A DNA stretch of 54,611 bases from Branchiostoma floridae. Taxonomy: Eukaryota > Chordata > Leptocardii > Amphioxiformes > Branchiostomatidae. How positions within the stretch are numbered: position 1 is the stretch's first letter; every line of letters begins with the position of its first letter. Below, piece by piece: positions 1 to 11,175 of this stretch. The position numbers were made by a program, and so were the translations under genes. The stretch covers positions 8,008,416-8,063,026 of the forward strand of contig NC_049997.1 in NCBI RefSeq assembly GCF_000003815.2. The letters run 5' to 3'. Below the pieces are notes generated by a model. It was not told the origin of the DNA and searched no databases. It saw only the letters and a program-made list of their open reading frames with translations.

Positions 1-1587
1 CTGAGGTATGCACACTTCAGAAATCTAGGTGTCCAATACATAATTTACAAAGCATCGATAAGAATGCATTCGAAGACAACAAGGCCAAAAGTTTTCAGGT
101 CATTTTCGGGGCAGGCGAGCTCGTCGTGGGACAAACACACTGTCACGTTCATCGCCAGATTTGTAGATAATAATCACATGTGCTCACGGCACAAGACGAG
201 CATGATTCAACAGCAATCTTGAATTTCTTTTGGTGACCTACAACTCGTGTAAAAGTGTGAGGAACCGTTGCATTATCGCCCGGATCTACGGCTGAATGGG
301 TCAAATTGAACGTACGCCGCCATTTTCCCGCCATTTTTAATGCTACGGCCAGCAGTAAAGTTTTACGTCATAGCGGTTGTGACGGACCAAAATTAAATGA
401 AAATTCTTGTCAGTATACGCCCATTTTCTCATGACTTTTTGTATGCTCATGCAGATTTTTGTTTTGTACAACTACTAACAGGAAAGAAAGGAACAACAGA
501 GGATGTATAAAGGTACATAGCGGCAGTTAATTGTGCCGTGTTTCGTTCGACCGGTATAGTGCACCCCCTTCCAACCACGCGCCCGTTCTCCGTGCAATTC
601 CGCGGTGTGTTCCAATTACGATATTATGTTTTTAGCAGGACCAGAGAGACAAAATAATTTACACAGAAGAAGTGGCAAAGGTAAGCTGTAACAGCAACAT
701 GTAACTGGAGAAAATGATGCGTTGATCATTTGCCAAATTAGCATTGCTTGAGAAATTGCAGTAAACCGACCGGTATTATGCCAATGGATGTTACATAGCT
801 GGATTAAAAACAAAATAACAGTTCGTTTAGCTGGTATTTTGACTTTTTCACATGGACTAGGTAGTGCTGATTTAATCCCCAGAAATGCCTTGTTAATAGA
901 TGGATATGGAGTCTAATGAATAAGAACGAGGAAACAAAACCAAAACAGCAAATACGATGACAAAAATTCTTGGAATCGCTGGTTCCTTACATCATAGCCA
1001 TAATTAGCAATATCCTTTCTTGTTAGAAAATAACTTTCTTATCAGAGAAATCTTATCATCAAAAGTCTTGACCTTAATGTCAGACTCTGACCTTGAGATG
1101 TGAAACAACACCGGGCCACCCAAGAACACGTGATTGTAGCCAGCTGACTTCCGAGACTGTCAAAATAGGATATAATAAAGAAAGTGTGAAGACAACAATA
1201 CGTGCCTGTACTCTCCAAGTAGAGGTTAGGGGGAAGAAGATTGTTACCTTTTCCAGACTTGTCCCGTTTTCTGATATCCATGCTGCTGACAGAAAACTAG
1301 TCTCTACCAGACCCCTTGGTGGACCGAAGCAGAATGATAGAAATAGGCCAAAGTATGCGAAATATTTTGTTTCTATTTGCTTTTGGATAGACGAGGGCAA
1401 TGTGGCGCTGCACTCAAGTTAGTCACTTATATCAATAGTGCTACATACACAGTACAGCCAGGAGGTAAAGGTAGTCTTTTCTTCTACCTTCCCGGCCGAA
1501 GAAAGGTAATAACCATATTTACACCTGGGTAAAGTGAGGAAGGTCGTGTAAAGAGACTTCCCAAGGGCAAAACTTCGGGGGCACGGT

Positions 1588-1642
1588 GTGTATCGAACGC
1601 GGGACCTATAGATTCCGAGCCGAATGCTCTACCAGTTACCAA
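1588..1642 (-). repeat. tRNA-derived SINE remnant
   Basis: On the minus strand an A-box-like ggtaactggtagagca (1625-1640) is followed about 35 bp later by a B-box-like ggtcccgcgttcgatac (around 1590-1606). Spacing and order match an internal RNA polymerase III promoter. The cloverleaf ends do not pair, so this is a SINE head or tRNA pseudogene, not a working tRNA. Confidence 0.45.
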
Positions 1643-1732
1643 ACGAAATGTTTCAAGTCTCAAGTCTCTATGCAGCCGAAAAGATCTCTTCGTAGCTCGC
1701 AGACTCTAACTTCGGGTGAACTCCTTTTCTGC

Positions 1733-1820
1733 TCTGTTACGCTGATGACTTAAGGCCGATATTTGACCCCGACCTTTTGACGTGGAAAATGAATGGCTAA
1801 CCACTTGACCACCGCCAGTG
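1733..1820 (-). repeat. Second tRNA-derived SINE remnant
   Basis: On the minus strand, tggtcaagtggttagcc (about 1788-1810) is a very good tRNA A box. It is followed by a decayed B-box region, ggtcggggtcaaatatc. It lies beside and in the same orientation as the unit at 1588-1642, suggesting a composite or nested SINE. Confidence 0.45.
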
Positions 1821-2418
1821 AATGCTCTACAAATATATCTTGTGATCTAATCTTTACCCAGACAGTTCCCGTAATCTCTCTGATCCCCAAGGATCCATTA
1901 AAACCTGATTAGAGGTGTGTTTATCCGTCTGCGGACTTTTAATGAGAGGATTAGGGCGGACTGAGTAAACCCGTATCATGTGAGACGCGTGTCCCGTACC
2001 GACCTGTACAGCTGTTCTAGCTACTCACAGCATCGCTTTCGTCACTTGGCACTGTTTCTAGGGCTAGGGCTTGAATCAATGGCGCGTTTAAACATAATCG
2101 ATATTCGATAACATATGGACGTTTGGGGAAGTGCGCTCTTTGGTTTAGGGTATGAGTAAGTAAAAATGGGAATAATAGTCAGTCTCAAATTGCACGTAGA
2201 AGCGCCACCTTGTGGCAACTTTTTACATTGCACAAAGAGAATGAATCTTTTGGGGGATGATGGACTTTCATGACTAGTATTGTGAATATGATAAGTTTGA
2301 ATTTCTTGTTACTTCACAAAACACATTTCTACAGGGTTTTCTACCTCTACAGTGAGTTACAATGCTGTCTGTGTGTTGTATCAAAAATTTTGAACTTATG
2401 TCCTTTTTGTTGTTGCAG

Positions 2419-2475
2419 CTCTGGTTGTCCGGTACATCACGAGGCGGTTCATAGGGGACTATGACCCCACGTTAG
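2419..2475 (+). CDS. Gene 1, exon with switch I (57 nt)
   Basis: The acceptor is ttgttgcag and the donor is g|gtgtgt. Two nucleotides complete an Ala codon (Ras A18), 18 codons follow, and one nucleotide starts the next codon. It encodes LVVRYITRRF then IGDYDPTL, the Ras switch I/effector region with Thr35. The size (57 nt) and both phases equal the corresponding exon of gene 2 at 38212-38268. Confidence 0.88.
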
Positions 2476-3837
2476 GTGTGTTAAACATTTTCACATGTAT
2501 ACTTGTATTCTTTTAATTTTCTTTCAAATGCTAAATGCATTGTGTCTGATTGAACTTCGTTGTTTTATGACAGTCGATTAATCAGAAAATACAATGACAG
2601 CAAGTCAATGTGATTTTATTCCACCATTGCATGCCCATTCATAGACGTCATCTATCGGCTGACAGTAAAATTACAGGCAATACAATAAGAGTTATGATTA
2701 TTGTTTTTTCAATGAACTTTCGCCCGAGTTTTGATGATTATGTTTTCAATTAACTCTCGCCTCTATTTCAATACTATATGACTGTTAAACGTATTCGGAC
2801 ATCGAATACGTTGGTCTGGGATGATTTAGTGACCTTTTACAACTTTTGATGTTTCAGAAACAATCTACAAGTGTAGCACGTACGTAGATGGGGATGAACT
2901 CCAGTTTGAAATATTGGACACAGCAGGACAGGTACGACGTGTTTCCTGATATTAAGTACACATGGTTTGGAGTTACGTATACGTTAGTACATGTCTGTAT
3001 CATGTGCATAATGGACCATCTCTGTATCTTTTGTTCTCCGGATCCTTTTCTTCAAAATATCGCCACACGTTCATGTACAACATTCGTCACCATACATGAA
3101 CGGCACCTAGCGGTTTACAACAGAACTTTTCCCAGTGCTGAACAGCCATCCCTCGATTGGGAGTGCAGTTGGCTACTCGTGTTGTCGAAAGGGGGTACTC
3201 AGGGCGATTGCTTTGTAAAAAAAATGAAAAGAGTGTACTGATGAGACTGTTTGGTTTGAAATTTGGTTTAAAAGTGCCTTACGTTTTTTTCTTTTCAATT
3301 GTTTTCTTCAAGGACGACAAGGCGATGACCTTGGAAGACAAGATCCGGTGGGGCGACTGTTTCATCATCGTGTATTCCATCACGGACAAGTGCAGCTTCG
3401 ACGAGATCACCAGAATCAAGTTCCTCATCAACCACGTGCACGGGCTGCAGAACGACAAGGTCAAGGTCGGGTCATCGAACGACCGGAAGTTCGAACCTCC
3501 CGTCATGCTCATCGGCAACAAGAAGGATCTCCTGTTGGACAGAATGGTGAAAGCGCATGAAGGGGAGAACATGGCGAAAACGTTAGGCTGTTTGTTTTTC
3601 GAGGTTTCCACCAGAGAGTCGTACGGAGAAGTTAGAACTGCTCTGGACAGTTTAGCCAGAGAGTGTAAGAAGAGGTTCCGGTCGTCTGCGTCGCCTGGCA
3701 ACCTGAGGAGAAGAATCAGTTCCGGAAGGCTGTTTTCTTCCTCAGACAAGAAAAAGTCGTCTGATCGGAGGTTCAGTGTGGACGTCATGACTGAAACTCC
3801 CAGAACAACACGAAGAGCCGCAATATACAGTGAATAG
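2419..3837 (+). CDS. Ras-like small GTPase, RERG/RASL subfamily, partial (first exon not seen)
   Basis: Three exons, 2419-2475, 2858-2931 and 3313-3837, join in frame with GT/AG introns of 382 and 381 bp (phases 1 and 0). In Ras numbering the product runs from residue 18 through switch I (YDPT, T35 kept), G3 DTAGQ (D57, G60, Q61 kept), G4 NKKD at 3517-3528 and G5 EVST at 3601-3612. The C-terminus is basic and serine-rich with RRxS-type sites and no CAAX box, as in RERG and RASL11/12; the segment GCLFFEVSTRESYGEV resembles RASL11. The family consists of GTP-binding regulators, some linked to growth control; function here is inferred only. The loop before G4 is about ten residues longer than in RERG. 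Exon 1 with the P-loop (GxxxxGKS then a phase-1 donor) was not found in 1-2418. Gene 2 in this window is a paralogue with the same introns. Assignment within RERG/RASL11/RASL12 is uncertain. Confidence 0.88.
2858..2931 (+). CDS. Gene 1, exon with G3 box (74 nt)
   Basis: The acceptor is gtttcag and the donor is cag|gtacga. It encodes ETIYKCSTYVDGDE then LQFEILDTAGQ, so the exon ends exactly after the catalytic glutamine (Ras Q61). It is one codon shorter than its counterpart in gene 2, where the DTAGQ motif is altered. Confidence 0.9.
3313..3837 (+). CDS. Gene 1, terminal exon (174 aa and stop)
   Basis: The acceptor is ttcttcaag. The exon starts DDKAMTLEDKIRWGDC and continues through FIIVYSITDK, the long variable loop, GNKKDLL and FFEVSTRES to a TAG at 3835-3837. 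Codons are G/C-ending far more often than the surrounding DNA. The open frame extends back into the intron to 3157, but that part is not conserved and the acceptor at 3311-3312 gives the family-like junction. Confidence 0.92.
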   Translation, partial: DDKAMTLEDKIRWGDCFIIVYSITDKCSFDEITRIKFLINHVHGLQNDKVKVGSSNDRKFEPPVMLIGNKKDLLLDRMVKAHEGENMAKTLGCLFFEVSTRESYGEVRTALDSLARECKKRFRSSASPGNLRRRISSGRLFSSSDKKKSSDRRFSVDVMTETPRTTRRAAIYSE

Positions 3838-4246
3838 GGACAATCATAGAAACAGATATGTATATTATTACGTCCGCTTATTTATTTGCTTTAGATGTGT
3901 TTCTTCTGTAGTATACATCAGGCCGAATATTAATGACAAATGTACGTGTAAACAATTTGAATATATTTCTACTGTCTCTATTAACTCAAATTATAACGGC
4001 CACTATTAATGTATATATGTAAAAATCTAGACCTATGTGTTATGGGATATGATATACGAATGTATTGCGCTGACAGTTTGTAATATAGTAAGTTGTAAAA
4101 TATTTGCAAGATTTGTATAGCAAACGATCGTACACAACTACCGTCGCCATGTCATACATGGATCAGAATCCACGAGATTGATGGTGAAACAAACGCTTAA
4201 AATTCCTTTTTCCAATTTCTTCTGTTTTTGTCATCGCGCTTGCCTG
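3838..4246. other. 3' flank of gene 1
   Basis: AT-rich sequence following the stop codon, presumably starting with the 3' UTR. No clean AATAAA lies within 400 bp. Nothing else is recognisable. Confidence 0.4.
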
Positions 4247-4465
4247 GTAACGCTAGTTCACTTTTATCCATGGAGTAACCTGTATTCGTCGTATCTAAAA
4301 ACGGGGCATTTAGGCAAATCATCTGGATGGACGGTGGTTTCAAATTGAATTTTTTCAATATATTACAGTTTGAAACCACCGCCCGTTGACTTGATGGCCC
4401 GGATACCCTACTTTCAAAAACAACGAATATAGGTTACCCCACGGATAAAGGTGAACTAACGTTAC
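4247..4465. mobile_element. 219-bp palindromic MITE-like element
   Basis: The two halves are imperfect inverted copies about 105 bp long. The left arm gtaacgctagttcac, then ttttatcc, gtaacctgtattcgt and acggtggtttcaaa, each recur inverted in the right arm, which ends gtgaactaacgttac. There is no coding capacity. A shorter hairpin with the same ends occurs at 14812-14865. No clear target duplication was seen. Confidence 0.7.
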
Positions 4466-4613
4466 TACTCTTCGAGAAGAAGTTGATGGGAAATCGTTAC
4501 CTTTTTCTTACATGCGGTCCTTTTCTGTTGACCACTCGAGGTTAGCTGACAGGAAAGAACGGCATGTAAGAAAAAGGTAGCGATTTTCCCCGTTAACCTC
4601 TGCTTGGAGGGTA
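4466..4613. mobile_element. Palindromic MITE-like element with TACTCT ends, abutting the previous one
   Basis: Inner arms 4491-4515 and 4562-4586 match inverted at 24 of 25 positions (core cctttttcttacatgc). The outer ends pair as TACTCTTCGAGAAG against the complement of taacctctgcttggagggta, the CTCCAAGCAGA terminal type seen elsewhere in the window. It starts immediately after the 219-bp palindrome. No target duplication was identified. Confidence 0.6.
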
Positions 4614-5372
4614 GCCCGGTACGAAATGACATTATATGTCAGATTTCAGATTTAGAACATAATGTTATCAGACGCAGCACGCCCCGTTGTCAAACAAGCT
4701 TGTTTTGGGGGGACAGGTACTTTCATTGACGTAAAACGGTCATAAATTTCTAGTGAAAGAAAAGTGATAAGATTAAACGTTAGCGGTTCGCATTCTACAA
4801 GAACTTGTAGCATTGTCAAAACAAATTTTCTTTTAAGAAAGGCGTTAACAAGTCTACTGTGATTTTCCTCGAATGTCCTTTAAATGTTACGAGTTCGACT
4901 GTTGGTGTCTACATGTGACATTGCATGAAATATGATTTTTAGGTTCGCCTTTAAGTTCTGTTTCCTCACTCTAGTGGGAAAGGGAGACATTTACGCATGC
5001 GTTAAGGTATGTTTGAAGATCAGATTTCGTGCAGTGTGCATTTTTGTCCATACATACATACTGGTCTTAGTTGCAAATGTACAGTTCCTGTGTGCCCCCA
5101 TTTTCATTAAATGACAAATAATTGAAAATCCAAAATCAAGTAAAGGTCACAGACATCACAGAATGAAGAAATGAGATGTAAAAATAAGAATATATTTGTA
5201 TGTAAAGATATACTATAAATGTTGATGATAAATGTCGAAGCCTGTACATGTTGTTGTAAATGGGGCAATACCTGAGGTCATAAAATGACACGTAGGTGTA
5301 AATGATTTATTGATATCAGATAGGGTTGAGCATAACAAGGCAATAAAACTGTTTTATATGCTTTATATATGA

Positions 5373-5390
5373 GTGTGTGTGTGTGTGTGT
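5373..5390. repeat. (TG)n microsatellite
   Basis: About nine uninterrupted GT dinucleotides. Confidence 0.9.
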
Positions 5391-5429
5391 ACTGTTGCTA
5401 TAGCTAGGAAAGTTACGGTCTAAAGGTTG

Positions 5430-5730
5430 GAAGTAGGGCGAGGGAGTGCCGTCCTTAAGTCAAGGTTATAAAAGGTGAAGGTTTTTCTTCTGGATCACGG
5501 GGTAATGGGTTCGAAGCCCGTTCCAGTCGCCGGTGTTCTGAGCCCAGGTTCGCACACAACTACAACGATTGTAGTGGTTCTTCGGAGTTGTCTAATGGCC
5601 CTGTCTTTGAGGATAACCACACCCTGTGCACTTAAAAGAACCGACACACAACCACAACACTTGTAGATAAGAGTAGAGGCACATATCGGTGAGTGGTAAT
5701 ACTTATCCTTCCCAGAAGATCCTTCCACAA
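5430..5730 (+). repeat. SINE-like repeat with tRNA B box
   Basis: A perfect B-box-like gggttcgaagccc stands at 5507-5519, with a poor A-box candidate about 60-70 bp upstream. The downstream body holds short inverted pieces (acaactacaacgattgtagt; ccacaacacttgtag). It is consistent with a decayed tRNA-derived SINE; ends are approximate. Confidence 0.4.
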
Positions 5731-6642
5731 GTAGACATGGTCTTTCTCGAATACAAAAGATGAACAAAAGTGAAGCACAACACAAAGAATTGAAGTGTGT
5801 GTATGTGTATGCGTATGTGTACAGTTTGTGTATGTCTGTTTGTGCATGGCTATGTGTATGTGTGATAGAGAAAGAGATAGACAAAGAGAGAGAGAAGAGA
5901 GAAAGTATCAAGACGTACAGTACCAAACCTCTAGAGATCTGTCAATATCGTAGTATTACGTACATACTACCCCCTCTCCTTATGAATAAACATAACAGGT
6001 GTACAGAGTTGTCATGATGACTCATACGTAAGAATACTCATATAACATGTGGTCCCCATGTGACCTTTATTTATATCAACTTCTGATGATCAAATAGACT
6101 GTTTTACTGCCCTAATTCTGTCACATTCCTATATTGGGATGGGGATTAGAACTATATCAAAGTTTACATACACGGTTGACATCTGGCTCAAATACTTTCA
6201 AATGCTATGTGTCAGTTGTAATGTGATTCGGCTTGGGATTTGCACATGATAAACTACTGAACAAACTGTATTGGTTGGTTTGTGTAGGAATGACTTGCCC
6301 TGGCATACACTGTCTATGCAAACGGGCAGGTAGGATTTAGGTAAGGTTAAAAGGTGGAAAAACTTTAATGTTGATATGAATAAAGCAAAAATAGACCCAA
6401 TAGGCAGTGTAAAGGAAATAAATGCCATTTGTGGACGTATATTTCCATGTATATGTCCCCAGTTTTGTAAAGAATTAACGTTAAGTATTGTAGCGCTTGT
6501 TGGTAGACTACACATTTTTGTGTAATAAAGATCACAATTTATCTAAAAATTCATCTTTGTGTTTCTCAAGTCAGAAATTCAACTCCATCTAAGCGCACAG
6601 GGATTAAATTAACACTTTAAGTGCAAAAATTTCTATACAATC

Positions 6643-6776
6643 TAAACCCCTTTGCGAGCCTTTGGTGATTTCCCCATTCCCAAAAAGACGAAAATTTGAC
6701 AACTTGACGGTCGTCTTTGCCACTTTTCTGGTTGCGGCCGGGAGCGGTACTGCAGATTAGGCTCGCATAGGGTTTT
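6643..6776. mobile_element. Small inverted-repeat element (MITE-like)
   Basis: The left end taaacccctttgcgagcctt pairs with the complement of the right end aggctcgcatagggtttt (about 18 matching positions). There is no open reading frame inside. Some similarity continues outside both arms, so the true ends may be slightly further out. Confidence 0.5.
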
Positions 6777-6799
6777 GACACAAAATTTTAAAATCAAGA

Positions 6800-8213
6800 C
6801 CTTCGGCTCATAGTAAATGAAAAATTTCTCAAAACAGGCCCAGAAGCGTTCAAATATATCTATAATGATAATTAAGAATTCTAAAAGTACTAGTTGACCT
6901 ACAAAGGACCGATTTCTAGCCTTCGCGCGAGGAGGCCATGTAACACTTGGTCATCCGTCAAAGCGCCACCTATATTTATGTATAGATCACTTCTTATACG
7001 TAATGAGTGCATTAAAAAGGTACTATCTATCGTTCAATGAAGACCCATGTTAAGTAAGACCTAAAAGATCATATCTTTATGCAAAAATTATTAAGTGTTG
7101 CTATTAAAAAGGAGAGGTGGGTGGGTCAATTCCAGGTAGAAAAACGTGGATGTCACATGCGAACGTAATGCCATTGGGGGGGGTCATATGAACTTCGTGA
7201 ACTTTTGCGTTTTAACCAAATAACCCCACACTTATGTAATATACACACATCTGGACACCAGACCACAAAACATCATTATAACCAAAGACGTATATATGAC
7301 CACAAAACAAGTGTACAATACAGTACGGTGTATGCCTAACAAACTCTCGTGTTGCCTCGATGCACCTGTTTGTAACAGAACTAAAGACACCAAATATTGA
7401 GATTGAGTTTGATAGAATTCCAGATTTCGATGAACAAAATCTAAAACAACGAATGTAATGTTGATTTATTAACTGGATGAAGTGTTTTCCTTCCTTATAC
7501 CTTACGCTGGTTTAGCTTCAACACTAAACAAGTGACCGTAGGTAACATAGTCTGTGACGTCGGTCTGGTATATGTTGGTTGTTTTGTCTTCTTTGGTGTG
7601 TGACGTTGTGCTTATATCCTATATGATTCTTTTCATGGTGTTAGATATATCGTTGTATCTAAAGTTGCCTAATATTTCTGTGTCATGTGAATCTTACTAA
7701 ACAGGTATGGATTGTGAGATAACATGTGGCCAAAGTCAAAAAGATATGGTGACGATAAGTTACCGGATGGTCTACTCTAATACACAGGCACATTCACACA
7801 CAGACACACCTACAAGACCGACAGGCAGACTGACAAACGCACCAAGTATTAACATGTTTCTGTTATGGACGTAATAAGTATGAAGCACGGAATAGGACCT
7901 TGATGTTTCTTAGTCGAAGTCCGGGAATATAATATGGCTAAACTTCATTTGGGACGAGAATTCTTACACGCTTCATTGCAAACGGCGACAGGAGGTATTT
8001 GATTGACAGGGTCATTAGTGGAACATTAGATGTCGGTTCCCATGTCCCACATACGATAACACACAGCTGTTGATGATGAACTGTGCGATAAGTTTTTAAC
8101 TAGTGTGAAGCCATAAGGTATCATGACACAGTGTTAATGGGTGAATCCCGGGGTCCATGATGCTGGTACATAAAGTAGTACGGATAAACTTGTTGAATAA
8201 GAGGTAGAAAGCA
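6800..8213. other. Non-coding stretch without recognisable features
   Basis: AT-rich; no open frame with recognisable protein, no clear repeat structure beyond a short run of cacacagacacacc near 7795. Confidence 0.4.
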
Positions 8214-9010
8214 AACGCGCGTAAAATTCTTGCACATATCGCGCATCTGCTTAACTATACCCAATTACCTCAACGGGCACCATATGCAGACATGGGCCAA
8301 TCCACTGTGAAACGTACAATTTGCAGGGGTGATTTCTGAAATTATTACATACATAATAAAAACAGCTGCCGAAAAAATAAAACACCTTGCATCATCGTCC
8401 AACTATGTGTAGAGAACCTGCCAAACCACAAACGTATGCGACAACGGGAACATGCAGATATAGATGCGAACGTGCGTTACATTGACGACCAGAGAACATC
8501 ACGCGTCTGCTTGCAATATCTCAATTACAGCATGACCCATATACAGGGGATCTGGACTAATACACCGAAAGATGAACATTTTGTAGGGGTGTTATTTTTA
8601 TTGCGTCCCTAATAAAACCAACTGCCGCAAAAACAACAAAAAAAAACAACGTGCATCATCGTCAACCTCAGTGCAGATGACCTGCCAAACAACGTACGTA
8701 TGCGGCAACGGGAACATGCAGATACCGATGCGAACGCGAATAACTTTGACGATCAGGTAACACCACGCATCTGCTTGACAAATTCCAATGACACCATGAC
8801 CCACATACAGAGGATCTGGACCAAAACACCGCAAGACGAACAAATTGTAGGGGTGTTATTTTTATAAAATCCATAATAAAACCACCTGCCGCAAAAAAAA
8901 GTTCACGTGCATCATCGTCAACCTCAGTACAAAGGACCTGCCAAACCACATAGAATTCAGACAACGGGAACATACAGATACAGCTGCGAACGCGCGTAAA
9001 CGTGACAAAA
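8214..9010. repeat. Tandem array, about 3 units of about 260 bp
   Basis: The marker atcatcgtc recurs at 8391, 8655 and 8911 (periods 264 and 256). Each unit repeats, in the same order, ctgccaaac, cgacaacgggaacatgcaga, gatgcgaacg, catctgcttg, catgacccatatacag, gatctgga and taggggtgttatttttat. The units are diverged at many positions. No coding content was seen. Confidence 0.85.
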
Positions 9011-9084
9011 CTAAAAGTCTGTCGACCAGAGGGTCTGGTCACAGACTAATACGTGTAGATAATCTCGCAGAAAGAATAACTTGC

Positions 9085-9154
9085 TAGCCTCCATAGCAGG
9101 CTCTCTGGCTCAAGCGGTACAAGAAAAGGGCCAGGGAGCCTGCAATGGAGGCTA
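9085..9154. mobile_element. 70-bp palindromic MITE with 9-bp target duplication
   Basis: Terminal inverted repeats of 25 bp beginning TAGCCTCCATAGCAGG match at 23 of 25 positions. The element is flanked on both sides by the identical 9-mer ATAACTTGC (9076-9084 and 9155-9163), a direct signature of cut-and-paste insertion. There is no coding capacity. A longer relative is at 44883-45052. Confidence 0.88.
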
Positions 9155-9164
9155 ATAACTTGCA

Positions 9165-10819
9165 GCCTTATTTTAATGGTGTCGGTTTTCAATTTTGCCA
9201 TCCTGGATAGTTATTTGTCCAGAACGTTACATGCAGTCCAGCTGTGTTGTCAAAGCGGCCTGTCTTCAATATTTCTTCTCCTCCTTTGCACTTAAAACAT
9301 CACACGTGTATCTTCAAACCATGACAGCTACAGGTAACACACCTGTCCGATACTCCAGACGACCCTTGGACCTTAAGATGCCACCTGTCTCAGCCTTATT
9401 ACCTTTTCCTGTCAACGATGAGAACAGTGAAAACAAAATAGGCGTTGTTTTTTTAAAGTGACCTAAATTCATTTTATCATTGAAGGCAATTGCTGTGAGA
9501 TTAGAGAAAGGTTGTAAAGACCCATTCCCCATGCTACGTATCAGATAACATGGGACTTTTTGACACGTTGCGTCAAGATATTTATATTTGTCATAAAGAT
9601 AACGTTTAACGGGTTTGCTTCCTATCTTAATAACTCATGTTAGACAATCTTTATTACTGCACATGCGCATATGTAGGACATGCGACGTCACAGTGACATC
9701 ATCGTCAGGTCACTCTGTAGTGCGTGAATCACTTACACAAAAAATAATTCATATACCCCCTTCCCTTCCTAACAACATGAAGACTATGAATATATAGGCA
9801 AAAAGTTTTAAAATTTAGGGATGTTTTATCAAATTGAATGTCACGGTCATTCTATCTGAAGCAGACATACATTTTGTATGTTTTACCTGTGTCAGCAGTC
9901 TGAAGTGCAGTGTAAGTTTACAAAACAATTCACAAATCACAATTCACATAGAACCATCTGCTTCTACTCCAAAATAGAAGCACTTGACGTGTCAAAGTCT
10001 TATTTAAGTTCTCCAAGATTGTTAGCAAACTGTTGTAACATTGGTTCCATGTTTTCTGCAAAACAAGGTGAATACACAAATCAACTCTCTTTTACGATCT
10101 TGATCAAAACATTTATGAGACTTGTCCAAAATGGAAATAAAAGTCTCTTGTTGCCAAGACATTTCCATGTTTTACATTAGTTTTATGACGGAACATTTGA
10201 GTTGGTGCGATCGTTATTTTTTGTAAATCCAACATTTGCATAGTTTTTTACGCAGTCGTAAATGAATTGTCGTAAATGTCAAGATGCTTCCATTATTAAC
10301 ACATTTATTGGGTGATATAGACAGGGGATGTCTGAGTTTGCAAAAGCGCATTTGGAAACTTTATTTGTATCTGATGTATTTCTTGTTGTTTCCTTTCTTC
10401 CTTCTTTCATTCTTTTTTTCTAACACCAATCACTTCTTGGACACTCCCTCGCGTCTCTCTAGATCTGCTTTAAGTTAGTATCATAGTTACCTTGTCTTGG
10501 GACCACCTTCGTCGTACGATTCTCGTACGGATGTCCTAAGATCACAAGCTGAGGGCATTCTCAGCAAAGTCGAAAATGTGTCATATGTACCATGATCTTG
10601 TTACGGAAAAGGTCTTCTAAAGGGTCATTGGTTTATTTTGTCGCAATCTGCTAGAAAAATCTCCGGTATCAAAATCGTACGACAAGCTATGAATGTGACC
10701 GCTCCGTTATTTGCCATATGTCTGTTACCTGTCCTGTATAGAAACACGTGGGTACATCAACAACAAAAAAACTACCGAAGTGTTCTTTCACCAGACGCGC
10801 CGACAACACTCGTAACAAT
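9165..10819. other. Non-coding stretch
   Basis: No recognisable exon, RNA gene or element. Short open frames here have no recognisable protein content. A pyrimidine-rich run lies near 10380-10430. Confidence 0.4.
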
Positions 10820-11175
10820 CTTATCTGCCGGACACTAAAGGTTTGTGGGCGGGCGTGAGAAACAAAACCACGTTACACAAACTAACAGAATCAACCGTTC
10901 CAGTCTCGCTCGGTGAATCACACAACAAGGGGCGGAACGGCGATGAAAACAAAACCTGTTGATTGACAGCTCTGTGTGGGTGATTTGTGGCGGTGTTTTT
11001 AATGGAGAGTGTTGTAGATTGTTACGTCATGGGAACGGTCGGTGCTGAATGGTATCTGCACGGGTTTATGTTGATAAATCAGGTGTGATTACAGGTGTGT
11101 AACCGGGCGCCAGGTAGGGTAAAGTGGGCGAGAACACCTGTACACCTGTGCTGTGGGAGGCGGGGTGAGGTTGGA
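10820..11175. promoter_or_regulatory. Candidate cis-regulatory cluster
   Basis: This block is richer in G+C than its flanks and dense in known site types: a PBX/MEIS decamer TGATTGACAG (10960-10969), CRE-like ttacgtcat (11022-11030), two T-box half-sites aggtgtga/aggtgtgt (11081-11088, 11093-11100), paired CACCTG E-boxes (11135-11140, 11143-11148) and GC boxes. No repeat structure explains it. Regulatory function is inference. Confidence 0.35.

Larger units (their letters stand above)
1..2418. other. Upstream region of gene 1 (intergenic or intron 1)
   Basis: No recognisable coding exon is present. I looked for a P-loop exon ending in GK(S/T) plus a phase-1 donor, as in gene 2, and found none. 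The region holds two tRNA-like SINE remnants (1588-1642 and 1733-1820) and a YY1-type site (GCCGCCATTTT, 316-326). The remainder is AT-rich sequence without visible structure. Confidence 0.5.

Noticed and set aside
1093-1422. 109-codon frame with an overlapping antisense frame
   Set aside because: No P-loop or other family signature; could not be linked to gene 1.
1588-1642. Intact tRNA gene
   Set aside because: A and B boxes are present, but the acceptor and anticodon stems do not pair.
3279-3788. 169-codon minus-strand frame
   Set aside because: Antisense shadow of the last exon of gene 1.
8214-9010. Tandem repeats considered as a CRISPR array
   Set aside because: Units of about 260 bp that are diverged throughout, with no short repeat-spacer pattern, and a eukaryotic context.
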